DNA of 64,000 nucleotides from positions 839-64,838 of the forward strand of contig NZ_BMMQ01000012.1 in assembly GCF_014646015.1 (NCBI RefSeq), written 5' to 3'. The translations under genes and the position numbers were made by a program. The DNA comes from Microbacterium nanhaiense. Its GTDB lineage: Bacteria > Actinomycetota > Actinomycetes > Actinomycetales > Microbacteriaceae. Below the pieces are notes generated by a model that worked only from the letters and a program-made list of their open reading frames with translations, was not told where the DNA came from and searched no databases. Positions 35,405 through 43,967 of this stretch are shown one piece after another; the stretch's first letter is position 1, and each line of letters begins with the position of its first letter.

Positions 35405-36090
35405 TGCTGGAACTCACCGACATCGAGGCGGGCTACGGCCCCACTCGCGTGCTGCACGGGGTGAGCCTGACGGCGCCCGACGGGGTCACCGCGATCCTCG
35501 GCCACAACGGGGCGGGGAAGACGACGCTGATGCGGGCGGTCATCGGCCTGATCCGGCCCACGAAGGGGCGCGTCGTCTTCGACGGGAAGGACATCACGTC
35601 TCTCGCGCCGAACGCGCGGGTGGCCCAGGGCATGGCATACGTGCCGCAGGGGCAGCAGTCGTTCACGCAGCTCAGCACGATGGAGAACCTGCAGCTCGCC
35701 GCCGATGGGCGCCGGAACGGCAAGGCCAAGATCGAGGAGATGCTGCAGCGGTTCCCCGCGCTCGAGACCTTCGCGAGCCGCAAGGCCGGGCTCCTGTCCG
35801 GCGGGCAGCGCCAGCAGCTCGCGATCGCGCGCGCCCTGATCACCGAGCCCCGCCTGCTGATCCTCGATGAGCCAACGGAGGGGATCCAGCCGTCGATCGT
35901 CGCCGACATCGAGCGGACGATCGTCGATCTCGCGAGGAGCGGGATCTCCATCCTGCTCGTCGAGCAACACATCGGCTTCGCGGTCGAGGCCGCCGCCACC
36001 TATGCCATCGTCGCGTCGGGTCACATCACGACCTCGGGCGCGGGAGGCGCCGCGGCGCAGGCGGAGGTGCGCGAGGCGCTGAAGATCTGA
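35404..36090 (+). CDS. urtE: Urea ABC transporter ATP-binding protein UrtE
   Basis: The 228-residue LivF-type ATPase has Walker A GHNGAGKTT, signature LSGGQRQQLAIA and Walker B LLILDEPTEGIQPSI. The TEGIQPSIV stretch is characteristic of UrtE. Its ATG shares one base with the urtD stop. It ends the urtABCDE operon, 77 bp before the NCS1 permease. Confidence 0.94.
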   Translation: MLELTDIEAGYGPTRVLHGVSLTAPDGVTAILGHNGAGKTTLMRAVIGLIRPTKGRVVFDGKDITSLAPNARVAQGMAYVPQGQQSFTQLSTMENLQLAADGRRNGKAKIEEMLQRFPALETFASRKAGLLSGGQRQQLAIARALITEPRLLILDEPTEGIQPSIVADIERTIVDLARSGISILLVEQHIGFAVEAAATYAIVASGHITTSGAGGAAAQAEVREALKI

Positions 36091-36101
36091 CGCGCGGGCT
36101 C

Positions 36102-36128
36102 GTCACCCGGCCGCAACGCGAACGAAAC
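36102..36128 (+). promoter_or_regulatory. Possible GlnR-like phased boxes upstream of the NCS1 permease
   Basis: GTCAC-n6-GCAAC-n6-GAAAC repeats with an 11-bp period. This is the best match in the window to the GlnR consensus (GTNAC-n6-GAAAC). It lies 39 bp upstream of the permease ATG. Binding is inferred from pattern only. Confidence 0.35.
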
Positions 36129-36167
36129 ACCGCACCGCGAGGATCGACCACGGGAGGTGAGCCGTTG

Positions 36168-37880
36168 ATGCTGCGATGGACCGCGCGCCGCCCGGACGAT
36201 GCCCGAGCGGCCGCCGAGGACAGCCTCGAGGACTACGCCTTCCGCTACGTGCCGCGGTCGTTCCGGCGCTGGAGCGCCGGCGCCGTCGGGATCACCGCGC
36301 TCGGCTCGCTGGCCTTCCTCGCCGATCTTTCCATTGGGGCGACCGTCGGGCTCGAGCACGGCACGGCGAACGCGGTGCTCGGCATCCTGCTCGCGTCCGC
36401 GATCATCTTCGTCGTGGGCCTGCCCATCGGGTACTACGCGGCCCGCTACAACCTCGACCTCGACCTGATCGCCCGCGGGTCGGGCTTCGGGTACTTCGGG
36501 TCGATCTTCACGACGGTGATCTTCGCGCTGTTTACCTGCATCTTCTTCGCCCTCGAGGGGGCGATCATGGCGCAGGGGCTCCACGCGACGACGGGGCTGC
36601 CCCTGCCTCTCGGGTACGTGGTCTCGACGGTCGTCGTCTTCCCGATCGTCATCTACGGCCTGAAGGCGCTGGAGCGGCTGCAGTTCTGGACGACCCCGCT
36701 GTGGATCGTGCTCGCGCTCGCCCCGCTCGCGTGGGTCGTCCTCACCGACCGCGCGGTCGTCGAGGCCTTCGTGTCGTTCCCCGGATCCGGCGCCGACGAC
36801 GTCGAGATCGGCGCCGTCGTGGCGAGCGCCGCGGTGTGCTTCGCCCTGACGCCCCAGCTCGCCGAGCAGGTCGACTACCTCCGCGCCATGCCCCCGCGCA
36901 CGAGGGGCAATCGGCGGGCGTGGTGGGCGTCGACGATCCTGGCCGGCCCGGGGTGGGTGATCTTCTCCTGCGCCAAGCAGGTCGTGGGGGTCTTCCTCGC
37001 CGTGTACCTCGTGACGAAAGTGGATCCGGCCCTCGGTCACCTGGCGGCGGAGCCGGTGCGACAGCTCCTCGCGCTGTACGAGTCGCTGATGCCCGAGTGG
37101 CTGGCGATGTCGCTTGCCATGCTGTTCATCGTGCTCGCGCAGGTGAAGATCAACGTCACCAACGGCTACTCCGGTTCGCTCGCGTGGTCGAACGTCGCCA
37201 CGCGCGTCACGAAGCGCTACTACGGCCGCGGCATCTTCGTGATGTTCAACCTCGCCGTCGCGCTCGGTCTGATGCTGATGGACGTCTTCAGCCTGATGAT
37301 GTTCGTGCTGAGCCTCTACGGAAACGTCGTCATGGCGTGGCTCGTGACGATCGCCGCCGACATCGCGATCAACAAGTACGTGCTGCGGATCTCGCCGAAG
37401 CTCCCCGAGTTCCGGCGCGGCATGCTGCACGATTGGAACCCCGTCGGGATCGTCTCGGTCGCCCTCTCCTCCGCCCTGTCGCTGATGGCCTTCGGTGGGC
37501 TGTTCGGCGAGACGATGCGGTCGTACTCGGTGCTGATCGCGATCGGTGTGGCGGCGGTGACGACTCCCCTCATGGCGCTCGCCACGCGGGGCCGGTATTA
37601 CCTCCGGCGGCGAAGCGATGGCGTGCCCGCCTCGCTCCTCGACGCCGACGGCAACCCGTCCGGCGAACGGCTGCGGTGTCACGTCACGGGCTACGTCTTC
37701 GAACGCCCGGATATGCTGTTGTCCGCCGAGCGCGGCAGCCTGGGCGAGGCGCAGTACGTGTCGTCCCTGGCACTCTCGCTCGATCAGACGGGGCGTTATC
37801 TCCTCCCGCCGGATTCGCCCGAGCCGTCGGTCGAGGAACGGGCGGGCGGAGTACGCTCGGCGGAGCGGGAGGTGAGCTGA
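36168..37880 (+). CDS. NCS1-family nucleobase/hydantoin-type permease
   Basis: The 570-residue protein resembles purine-cytosine permeases of the NCS1 family, with about twelve membrane segments between residues 35 and 490 and a long cytoplasmic tail of about 80 residues. ARGSGFGYFGSIFTTVIFALFTCIFFALEG in short runs and KINVTNGYSGSLAWSN match the family core. The ATG at 36168 follows GGGAGGTGA at good spacing, better than the TTG just before it. Its stop overlaps the first TetR gene by one base. Adjacent urea genes suggest import of a nitrogen-rich base, but the substrate is not determinable. Confidence 0.85.
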   Translation: MLRWTARRPDDARAAAEDSLEDYAFRYVPRSFRRWSAGAVGITALGSLAFLADLSIGATVGLEHGTANAVLGILLASAIIFVVGLPIGYYAARYNLDLDLIARGSGFGYFGSIFTTVIFALFTCIFFALEGAIMAQGLHATTGLPLPLGYVVSTVVVFPIVIYGLKALERLQFWTTPLWIVLALAPLAWVVLTDRAVVEAFVSFPGSGADDVEIGAVVASAAVCFALTPQLAEQVDYLRAMPPRTRGNRRAWWASTILAGPGWVIFSCAKQVVGVFLAVYLVTKVDPALGHLAAEPVRQLLALYESLMPEWLAMSLAMLFIVLAQVKINVTNGYSGSLAWSNVATRVTKRYYGRGIFVMFNLAVALGLMLMDVFSLMMFVLSLYGNVVMAWLVTIAADIAINKYVLRISPKLPEFRRGMLHDWNPVGIVSVALSSALSLMAFGGLFGETMRSYSVLIAIGVAAVTTPLMALATRGRYYLRRRSDGVPASLLDADGNPSGERLRCHVTGYVFERPDMLLSAERGSLGEAQYVSSLALSLDQTGRYLLPPDSPEPSVEERAGGVRSAEREVS

Positions 37881-38449
37881 TGTCGGAGACGGGTGACGTG
37901 TCGAGCACCATCCTGTCCAGCGCCGCCCGGCTGCTGCGCGAGACGCCGTTCGACGAGATCTCCTACCGGATCCTCGCCGAGGCGGCGGGCGTCTCGGAGC
38001 GCACCGTTTTTCGCCGGTACCCCACCCGCGCGCATCTGCTGGAGGCGCTCTCGCGGTGGATCGAGGAGCACGCGCTGCCGCTCCCGGCGTTCACGAGCTT
38101 CGAGCAGTTCCGCGAGGCCGTGCACACGCGATTCCGGGCCTTCGACGCGGCGCCGGCCTACGCGTTCGTCTGCGCGCGTGCGGCGTCGGTGTCGCCGACG
38201 CTGACGGCGGAGGCCTCGTTCCTCACCGAGGCCGTCCGCGCCCTCGTCGACGAGTGCGCGCCGCACCTCAACAACCGCGATGCCCTGCGCATCGCCAGCG
38301 CCCTCGGCTCCTTCGCCTCGGCCCAGTTCTGGGCGCGGATGCGGTCTGGGTACGGTGCGGGCGCCACCGAGGCGTGCGCCGCGTTCGACGCCGTGCTCGA
38401 CCGCGTGGTCGCGACGCTGCCGGCGCATAGCCGGGCCGCGGCGCGATGA
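37880..38449 (+). CDS. TetR-family regulator, first of a tandem pair
   Basis: The 189-residue protein has a TetR helix-turn-helix (residues about 8-55, ISYRILAEAAGVSERTVFRRYPTRAHLLEAL) and a helical ligand domain. It begins inside the permease stop codon and ends overlapping the second TetR gene by 4 bp, so permease and both regulators share one mRNA. Its HTH is clearly similar to that of the next gene, which points to an old tandem duplication. Likely ligand is a compound carried by the permease; this is inferred. Confidence 0.85.
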   Translation: MSETGDVSSTILSSAARLLRETPFDEISYRILAEAAGVSERTVFRRYPTRAHLLEALSRWIEEHALPLPAFTSFEQFREAVHTRFRAFDAAPAYAFVCARAASVSPTLTAEASFLTEAVRALVDECAPHLNNRDALRIASALGSFASAQFWARMRSGYGAGATEACAAFDAVLDRVVATLPAHSRAAAR

Positions 38450-39006
38450 ACGCGGATCCGCTGAGCCGATCGCAGCTCGCGATCGTCGCGGCGTTCGCGG
38501 AGCTGATCGAAGAGATCGGCAACGACGACATCTCGTTCCGCCTGATCGCCCGCCGCGCGGGCATGGGCGAGCGCACGGTGTTCCGGCACTTCCCCACGCG
38601 CGAGCATCTGCTTCTCGCCACGGCCGACTGGATCGAACGGACCGTCTTCCCGCGCGAGAGCATCGCCTCGGTGTTCGACCTGCCCCTGTCGGTCCGGGAA
38701 TCGATGGCGGCCTACGACGCGCGCCCCGAGCTCTCGCACGTGGTCGCGGAGGCCGCGATGCGCGGATCCGACGACCCGCGGCCGCTGCCGCGAAGCGAGC
38801 AGCTCGAACAGCTCTTGCGCGCCGAGGCCCCCGGCCTCACCGAGGAGCGGGCGCGGGGCATGGCCGCCGCGCTCACGCACATCGACTCGGCGACGAACTG
38901 GGCGGCCCTGCGCCGCGAGTTCGCCCTCACGGGCCGCGACCTCGCCGACGCCGCCGCGTGGGCCGCCGAGACCGTGCTCGACGAGATACGCCACCCGGCG
39001 TCGTAG
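38446..39006 (+). CDS. TetR-family regulator, second of a tandem pair
   Basis: The 186-residue protein carries the HTH ISFRLIARRAGMGERTVFRHFPTREHLLLA at residues about 25-57, paralogous to the preceding gene. Its ligand-binding half has diverged (DLPLSVRESMAAYDARPELSHVV). The ATG overlaps the previous stop (ATGA). Two linked TetR proteins could act as a heterodimer or respond to different ligands. The gene ends with TAG two bases before the convergent reductase gene. Confidence 0.85.
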   Translation: MNADPLSRSQLAIVAAFAELIEEIGNDDISFRLIARRAGMGERTVFRHFPTREHLLLATADWIERTVFPRESIASVFDLPLSVRESMAAYDARPELSHVVAEAAMRGSDDPRPLPRSEQLEQLLRAEAPGLTEERARGMAAALTHIDSATNWAALRREFALTGRDLADAAAWAAETVLDEIRHPAS

Positions 39007-39008
39007 GG

Positions 39009-40238
39009 CTACAGCTCCTCGAGCGGCACCGACGGATCCGCGAGCTGCGTCTCGTCGATCTCGACGCGGTCGCGGATGAGGCGCTGCACCTGTTCGTTCA
39101 CGTCCCAGACGTTGACGTTCATGCCCGCGACGACGCGGCCGGCCGCGACCCAGAAGGCGATGAATTCGCGGCCCGCGCGGTCGCCGCGGATCACTAGGTG
39201 CGCATCATCCATGAGCGGCGCGTATCCCGAGAACTCCATGCCGAGGTCGTACTGGTCGGTGAAGAAGTAGGGCACCCCGTCGAGCGTCGCATCACCTCCC
39301 ATGATCGTCGACGCGGCGATCTTGCCCGTCGCGATCGCGGTGGCCCAGTGCTCCGTACGGATCCGATCGCCGAGAACCGGATGCAGGGCGTTCGCGATGT
39401 CGCCGATCGCGAGGATGCCGGGAACCGAGGTGTTCATGCGTTCGTCGACGAGCACCCCGTTGTCGACCGCGAGGCCCGCCTCCTCGGCGAGCGCCGTGTT
39501 GAGCTCCGCGCCGATGCCGACGATCACGAGATCGGCGGGGATCGATTCGTCGCCCGCGCGCACCGCGACGGCGGATCCGTCCTCCCCCACCTCGATCGCG
39601 GTGACGCGGCGCTCGGGCAGGAAGGCGACGCCGTGCTCGCGGTGTAGCTCGAGGAACATCGCGCCCATCTCGTCGCCGAGCGCCTTCGCGAGCGGCACGC
39701 GATCGGGCGAGATGATCGTCACGTCGTTGTCGAGCTCGCGCGCCGCGGCGGCGAGTTCGAGGCCGATCCAGCCGAATCCGATCAGCACCACCCGGCGACC
39801 GCCGCCCAGCAGATCTGCGCGCAGGCCGTCAGCGTCGTCGATCGTGCGCAGCATGCGCACGCCCGCCGCGTCGGCGCCCGGAACGTCGAGCGGGCGCGGC
39901 GATGCCCCGATCGCGAGGACCAGGCGGTCGAAGCCGAGTTCCGCGCCGCTCTCGAGCGCGACGACGCCGTCGCCGATGCGCACCGCCGGATCCGCGACGT
40001 GCAGGGTGACGTCGTGCTCGGCCTCCCAGCCCGCGGGATGCGCGTACACCGCGTCGAGCCCCTCTGATCCAAGCAGGTAGCCCTTCGACAGCGGCGGGCG
40101 CTGATACGGGCGGTGGGTTTCGGCGGTGACGACATCGATCTGCCCGTCGAAGCCCCGCTCGCGCAGCTCCTCCGCGGCGGTCGCCGCCGCGAGCCCTCCC
40201 CCGATGATGACGACACGCATATCCGCACCCACTTCCAT
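39009..40238 (-). CDS. FAD-dependent ferredoxin/rubredoxin reductase-type oxidoreductase
   Basis: The 409-residue protein matches NAD(P)H-ferredoxin reductases of oxygenase systems. It has an N-terminal FAD motif VVIIGGGLAAATAAEELRERG, the YQRPPLSKGYLLG segment, an NAD-binding VVLIGFGWIGLELA in the middle, and the second FAD motif GILAIGDIANA. The C-terminal reductase-like domain includes VWDVNEQVQRLI. ATGs at 40238 and 40220 are both possible starts, the second being nearer the family norm (MRVVIIGGG). No partner ferredoxin or oxygenase lies nearby. Confidence 0.87.
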   Translation of the reverse strand: MEVGADMRVVIIGGGLAAATAAEELRERGFDGQIDVVTAETHRPYQRPPLSKGYLLGSEGLDAVYAHPAGWEAEHDVTLHVADPAVRIGDGVVALESGAELGFDRLVLAIGASPRPLDVPGADAAGVRMLRTIDDADGLRADLLGGGRRVVLIGFGWIGLELAAAARELDNDVTIISPDRVPLAKALGDEMGAMFLELHREHGVAFLPERRVTAIEVGEDGSAVAVRAGDESIPADLVIVGIGAELNTALAEEAGLAVDNGVLVDERMNTSVPGILAIGDIANALHPVLGDRIRTEHWATAIATGKIAASTIMGGDATLDGVPYFFTDQYDLGMEFSGYAPLMDDAHLVIRGDRAGREFIAFWVAAGRVVAGMNVNVWDVNEQVQRLIRDRVEIDETQLADPSVPLEEL

Positions 40239-40431
40239 GATGGCCGTGGTTTCACGCTACGCCTGAAAGGGGTGGGTGGGGCGGAACCGACGAGATTGGC
40301 GCACGCGCCCGAACATATGGGAGCTGTCGGGATCGCCGTCATGCGATCGATGCGCCGCCGCAATCGCACTTGCCGGAGCGTGAGCAGGTCGTCGATGGTC
40401 GGTTACACAACTCGAACCAAGAACAACTGAA

Positions 40432-40962
40432 GTGAGGTACCGGGACGTGGTGCGTGAGATCGCGCTCGACCACTATGGCTATGTCACCACAAGGCAAGCA
40501 GCAGAGGCGGAGGTCCCCTCGGTCGAGCTTCCCAAGCTCGCGGCACGGGGCGGGATAGCGAACATCGCCTACGGCCTGTACCGCGTGGCCGATATCCCTC
40601 CAACTCCCTACGACCAGTATGCAGAAGCGCTGCTCCGGGTCGGAGAGGATGCATATCTGCACGGCGAATCGGTGTTGGCGCTGTTCGGTCTTGCCGACGT
40701 GAATCCGCGGCAGGTGAAGGTCGCCGTACCGCGCCGTGCCAGGCCGCGGCTTCCTGCCTACATCGAGCTAACCCAGGCCGTCCCTGGTGCCCGCACCACC
40801 CTCTATGAGGGCCTGAGAGCACAACCGGTTGCCGACGCTCTCGCCGAGTGCCGAGGTCGCATCCAGAACGAACGGCTCCTGACGGCAGCCAAGCAGGCGA
40901 GAGCCGAGGGACTCCTGACGACGACTGAGTGGCACCGCGTACGAAAGGAACTCCAGCGATGA
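40432..40962 (+). CDS. AbiEi-type antitoxin (type IV toxin-antitoxin)
   Basis: The 176-residue protein has an N-terminal winged helix (DHYGYVTTRQAAEAEVPSVELPKLAARGGI) typical of AbiEi antitoxins, followed by the antitoxin domain with GLYRVADIPPTPYDQYAEALLRVGEDAYLHGESVLALFGLAD. AbiEi represses the abiE promoter and neutralises the AbiEii nucleotidyltransferase. The GTG at 40432 gives the longest reading, and GTG at 40447 or 40450 is possible. Its stop overlaps the toxin ATG by 4 bp. The antitoxin is intact although the toxin is broken. Confidence 0.85.
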   Translation: MRYRDVVREIALDHYGYVTTRQAAEAEVPSVELPKLAARGGIANIAYGLYRVADIPPTPYDQYAEALLRVGEDAYLHGESVLALFGLADVNPRQVKVAVPRRARPRLPAYIELTQAVPGARTTLYEGLRAQPVADALAECRGRIQNERLLTAAKQARAEGLLTTTEWHRVRKELQR

Positions 40963-41782
40963 GCTACAACACACCACCGCCGAACCTCCGCTCTCTGGAG
41001 TAGCGGATCCGCAATCTCGAAGGAGCCGCAGGGCTCGCTTCTCGCCGGCGTATGGGGATGGCGTTGGACGTCGTCGGGCAGATGCTTCCCGGCGGTGCTG
41101 TCAAAGGCGGAAGTGCGATGGCATTACGTTTCGGTCGAGGCACTCGATTCACGAGGGATCTGGATGCGGCCAGACTTGGGCCTCTGAGTCAGTTCCGCAG
41201 CGATTTTGAGGAGTCCCTCGCAGCAGGATGGGCGGGATTCACCGGTCGGCTCATCGAAAAGCAAGCCCCAAACCCTCGGGAGTGCCGACTGCGTACGTCA
41301 TGCAGCCGTTCGAAGTGAAGCTCGACTATCGGGGTCGCTCATGGTGCACGGTTGCCTTCGAGCTGGGCCACAAAGAGATCGGTGACGCAGAAGAGCCCGA
41401 GTACCGGCTCGCGCACGACCTCGCGGAGCTTTTCTCCGAGGTCGGCCTCGACGCACCCCGGCCGATTCCTGTTCTGCGCGCAGATCACCAGATCGCGCAG
41501 AAGCTTCACGCGCTCTCTGCAGCAGGAAGTGAGCGGGCGCACGACCTGGTCGATCTTCAGATCCTCGCCGCTGGCGAACCGGTGGGTCTATTGTTGACCA
41601 AGGCGACGTGCACGAGGCTCTTCGAGTATCGACGTCAGCAGGAATGGCCGCCACGCATAGCCATCGGGGATCGTTGGGATGCCCTTTACGAGGACGCAGC
41701 TGACGGCCTCGATGTCCTGGCAACGGTCGATGAGGCGATCGTCTGGGTCAACGACTTCATCGCACGCATCGCGCAGAGCTGA
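40959..41782 (+). pseudogene. AbiEii-type nucleotidyltransferase toxin, amber stop plus frameshift
   Basis: The ATG overlaps the AbiEi stop. After 14 codons a TAG at 41001-41003 interrupts the frame (SLE-stop-RIRNLEGAAGLA). The nucleotidyltransferase region continues in the same frame (KGGSAMALRFGRGTRFTRDLDAA, with the G-S and D-x-D motifs). At about 41265-41280 one base is missing in CCCnAAA, and the second half continues in the next frame (GVPTAYVMQPFEVKLDY to IARIAQS). Two independent lesions make loss of function certain if the sequence is right. Confidence 0.85.
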
Positions 41783-41848
41783 TCCCTCAGCTCCTCCGCC
41801 ATTCATCGAACTCCAACGGCATTTCGCCGCAACCGTGCCCGACACCCA

Positions 41849-42004
41849 TCAAACGCGCTGCTTGCGCGCAGCGAAGAAACGCTCAACCCGCTCCGAGCGT
41901 GTGACACCGACCGGCACCGACCTGTTCTCCAACGCCGCCGATGCCCGCGTGGAACGCAGAGCGGCACGATAAAGCGCCTCACGAGTGACGTGCTTGCGCT
42001 TCAT
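41849..42004 (-). CDS. Small basic hypothetical protein (51 aa)
   Basis: This short frame starts with ATG at 42004 behind a near-ideal GGAGGTGAGCAT ribosome site, which is the main evidence that it is real. The product is basic and probably helical (MKRKHVTREALYRAAL, then STRASAALENRSVPVGVTRSERVERFF, ends ARKQRV). Short basic helical proteins of this kind are often antitoxins or DNA-binding partners, but no family is recognised. It lies in the 400-bp gap between the abiE remnant and the pRiA4b-like gene, on the opposite strand. The rest of that gap shows nothing else. Confidence 0.55.
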   Translation of the reverse strand: MKRKHVTREALYRAALRSTRASAALENRSVPVGVTRSERVERFFAARKQRV

Positions 42005-42181
42005 ATGCTCACCTCCGGCGATCGGGATCGGCTCCAATCTATCGCGCCATCTCCCGACTGGTGGGGTGTGCGCCCCGGTAAACTCTGCCCTACCCAGCAG
42101 TTGGGAGGGCATCATCCGCTGAGCCAGAATTGTTCTCGATGGTGCCTGTCAATCTAGGCGCACGGAACCAGGAGAGCGCGT

Positions 42182-43627
42182 ATGGCGGCCGAGAGCTTCG
42201 AGGCGGCAGACATTCAGAAGTTCATCGACCACATCCGCGCACACGCGATGTCGGTTCAGCCTAGCGATTCGTTCGACGCCGATCGTCTGGATGATATCTG
42301 GCGGCGCCCCGAGCCGCAGCTGCTCCCCGTCCCCTCGGCGGTGCGGGGTTTCCGCCTCCGTATCGACCTGCAGCGCACGAAACCCCCGGCCTGGCGACGC
42401 ATCGAGGTGCCCGGCGACATCCTCCTCCCGCGGCTGCACGAGGTGATCCAAGCGGCGATGGGATGGACCGACAGCCACCTGCACCGCTTCCGCACGAGCA
42501 ACGACCGCAACGCGCCCGAGTTCCTCACCCAGTTCGACCTCGACGAGGGCGACGAGGGGATGCTCGAAGACGACGTGCGTCTCGACCAGGTCGTCGCCAA
42601 CGAGGGCGACCGCCTCTGGTACGACTACGACTTCGGAGATAACTGGAAGCACGTCCTGCGAGTCGAGAAGGTGCTCGACAGTCCTCCCCCGGCCCCGGTG
42701 TGCACCGGGGGGAAGCTCGCCTGCCCGCCGGAGGACTGCGGCGGCGCCTGGGGCTACGGTGAACTCGCCGACTGGGTGCGCAGCGACTACGACGACGCAC
42801 TCCGACCCGAGGTGTTCGACAACGCCGCGGAAGGGCTCGCCTGGCTGCCCGACGGCTGGCATCCCGACGCCTTCGACGTCGATGAGACGAACGAACTCAT
42901 CACCGCGGTCACCGCAGAGCCGATCCCAGTCGTCGAGGAACTCGAATCACTGCTCGAACTGGCACGCAACCGCGGCGCACGCAGCCTGCGCAATGCGCTC
43001 GCGCATCCGGCCACGTCCGGTACGACCGACGTCAGCACCGACGATGCCGCTGATCTCACCGAGCCGTTCCGTGTCCTCCTCGACATCGTCGGAGACGGCA
43101 TCGCGCTCACCGACGCTCGATATCTGAAGCCCGCCGTCGTCGAGCAGATCGCGCACCGCACGGGCATCACCGACTGGTGGATAGGCAAAGCCAACCGCGA
43201 AGACCTCACCTGGCCCGTCTGGGAACTGCGCGCCACGGCGCGAGCGCTGGGGATCGTGTCGGTGCGCAAAGGCCGCATCGCTCCGACTCAGACTATCGCC
43301 AGACGCCGAGACGACCCGCACGCGATCCTGCGACACATCACCGGCCGGCTCCCGCTCGGAACGACCCCCGCAGAGCGACACGCCGGATGGATGGCACTCA
43401 CCGTCGTCGCCAATGAGACACCTGCAGAACTGTGGGAGTCGCGCATCAGCGAACTCCTCTTCGACCTCGGCTGGCGAGCCCGCGAGGACCCCTACCGTGC
43501 CCCCTCGCCCGAGAGCCAGACGCTCGACGCGCTCCGCCTGCTCGCGGGGTCGATGCGCGCGAACGGGAGACTCAAGGGCATGAACGCCGCAGTCGCAGCT
43601 CTCGCTCGGGCTGTCATACGGGCCTGA
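42182..43627 (+). CDS. Plasmid pRiA4b ORF-3 family protein
   Basis: The 481-residue protein carries the pRiA4b ORF-3 domain at about residues 55-245 (FRLRIDLQRTKPPAWRRIEVPGDILLPRLHEVIQAAMGW, then HRFRTSND, YDYDFGDNWKHVLRVE, CPPEDCGGAWGY and WLPDGWHPDAFD, in short pieces). The C-terminal 230 residues are a helical extension (HAILRHITGRLPLGTTPAERHAGWMALTV) of unknown role. The family is spread on plasmids and mobile islands and has no proven function. Its presence next to abiE and IS remnants marks this as accessory DNA. Confidence 0.85.
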   Translation: MAAESFEAADIQKFIDHIRAHAMSVQPSDSFDADRLDDIWRRPEPQLLPVPSAVRGFRLRIDLQRTKPPAWRRIEVPGDILLPRLHEVIQAAMGWTDSHLHRFRTSNDRNAPEFLTQFDLDEGDEGMLEDDVRLDQVVANEGDRLWYDYDFGDNWKHVLRVEKVLDSPPPAPVCTGGKLACPPEDCGGAWGYGELADWVRSDYDDALRPEVFDNAAEGLAWLPDGWHPDAFDVDETNELITAVTAEPIPVVEELESLLELARNRGARSLRNALAHPATSGTTDVSTDDAADLTEPFRVLLDIVGDGIALTDARYLKPAVVEQIAHRTGITDWWIGKANREDLTWPVWELRATARALGIVSVRKGRIAPTQTIARRRDDPHAILRHITGRLPLGTTPAERHAGWMALTVVANETPAELWESRISELLFDLGWRAREDPYRAPSPESQTLDALRLLAGSMRANGRLKGMNAAVAALARAVIRA

Positions 43628-43715
43628 CTGCCTGATCACCAGATTGACTGCAGCCAGGTCCAACAGAAACCGTCACAGACCCGTTCTCCCTGAAACAAAC
43701 TCAGTCGACTCGGAC

Positions 43716-43787
43716 CGGCTCCTCGCCGACGAAGCGCGCGAAGGCCGGCTCTATCTCTGCGCGGTCCAAGATGCGTTCAGTGGACGC
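43716..43787 (+). pseudogene. IS3-family transposase (OrfB) fragment
   Basis: A short stretch reading LLADEAREGRLYLCAVQDAFSGR matches the start of the integrase core of IS3 OrfB proteins (usual form: GEGKLYLCAVxDxxSxR), with the first catalytic Asp in the VQD position. Nothing before or after it matches, so it is a remnant of about 70 bp. The remaining 43628-43967 gap shows no intact gene. Confidence 0.5.
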
Positions 43788-43967
43788 CGCGCCCAGCAAC
43801 GCCGCGAACGTACCGTCCATAATCTCGTTGGATCGAAAGGCAGGGTCGCCTCTCGGGTGAACACCCCGCCGGGACGGATGCTCGTCGCTGCGAGTTCCTT
43901 GTATCGAGACCTGACCCATTCCGTAACCTTGACTCCCTCGAAGAACAGCCCTCGTAGCCTCGTAGGC

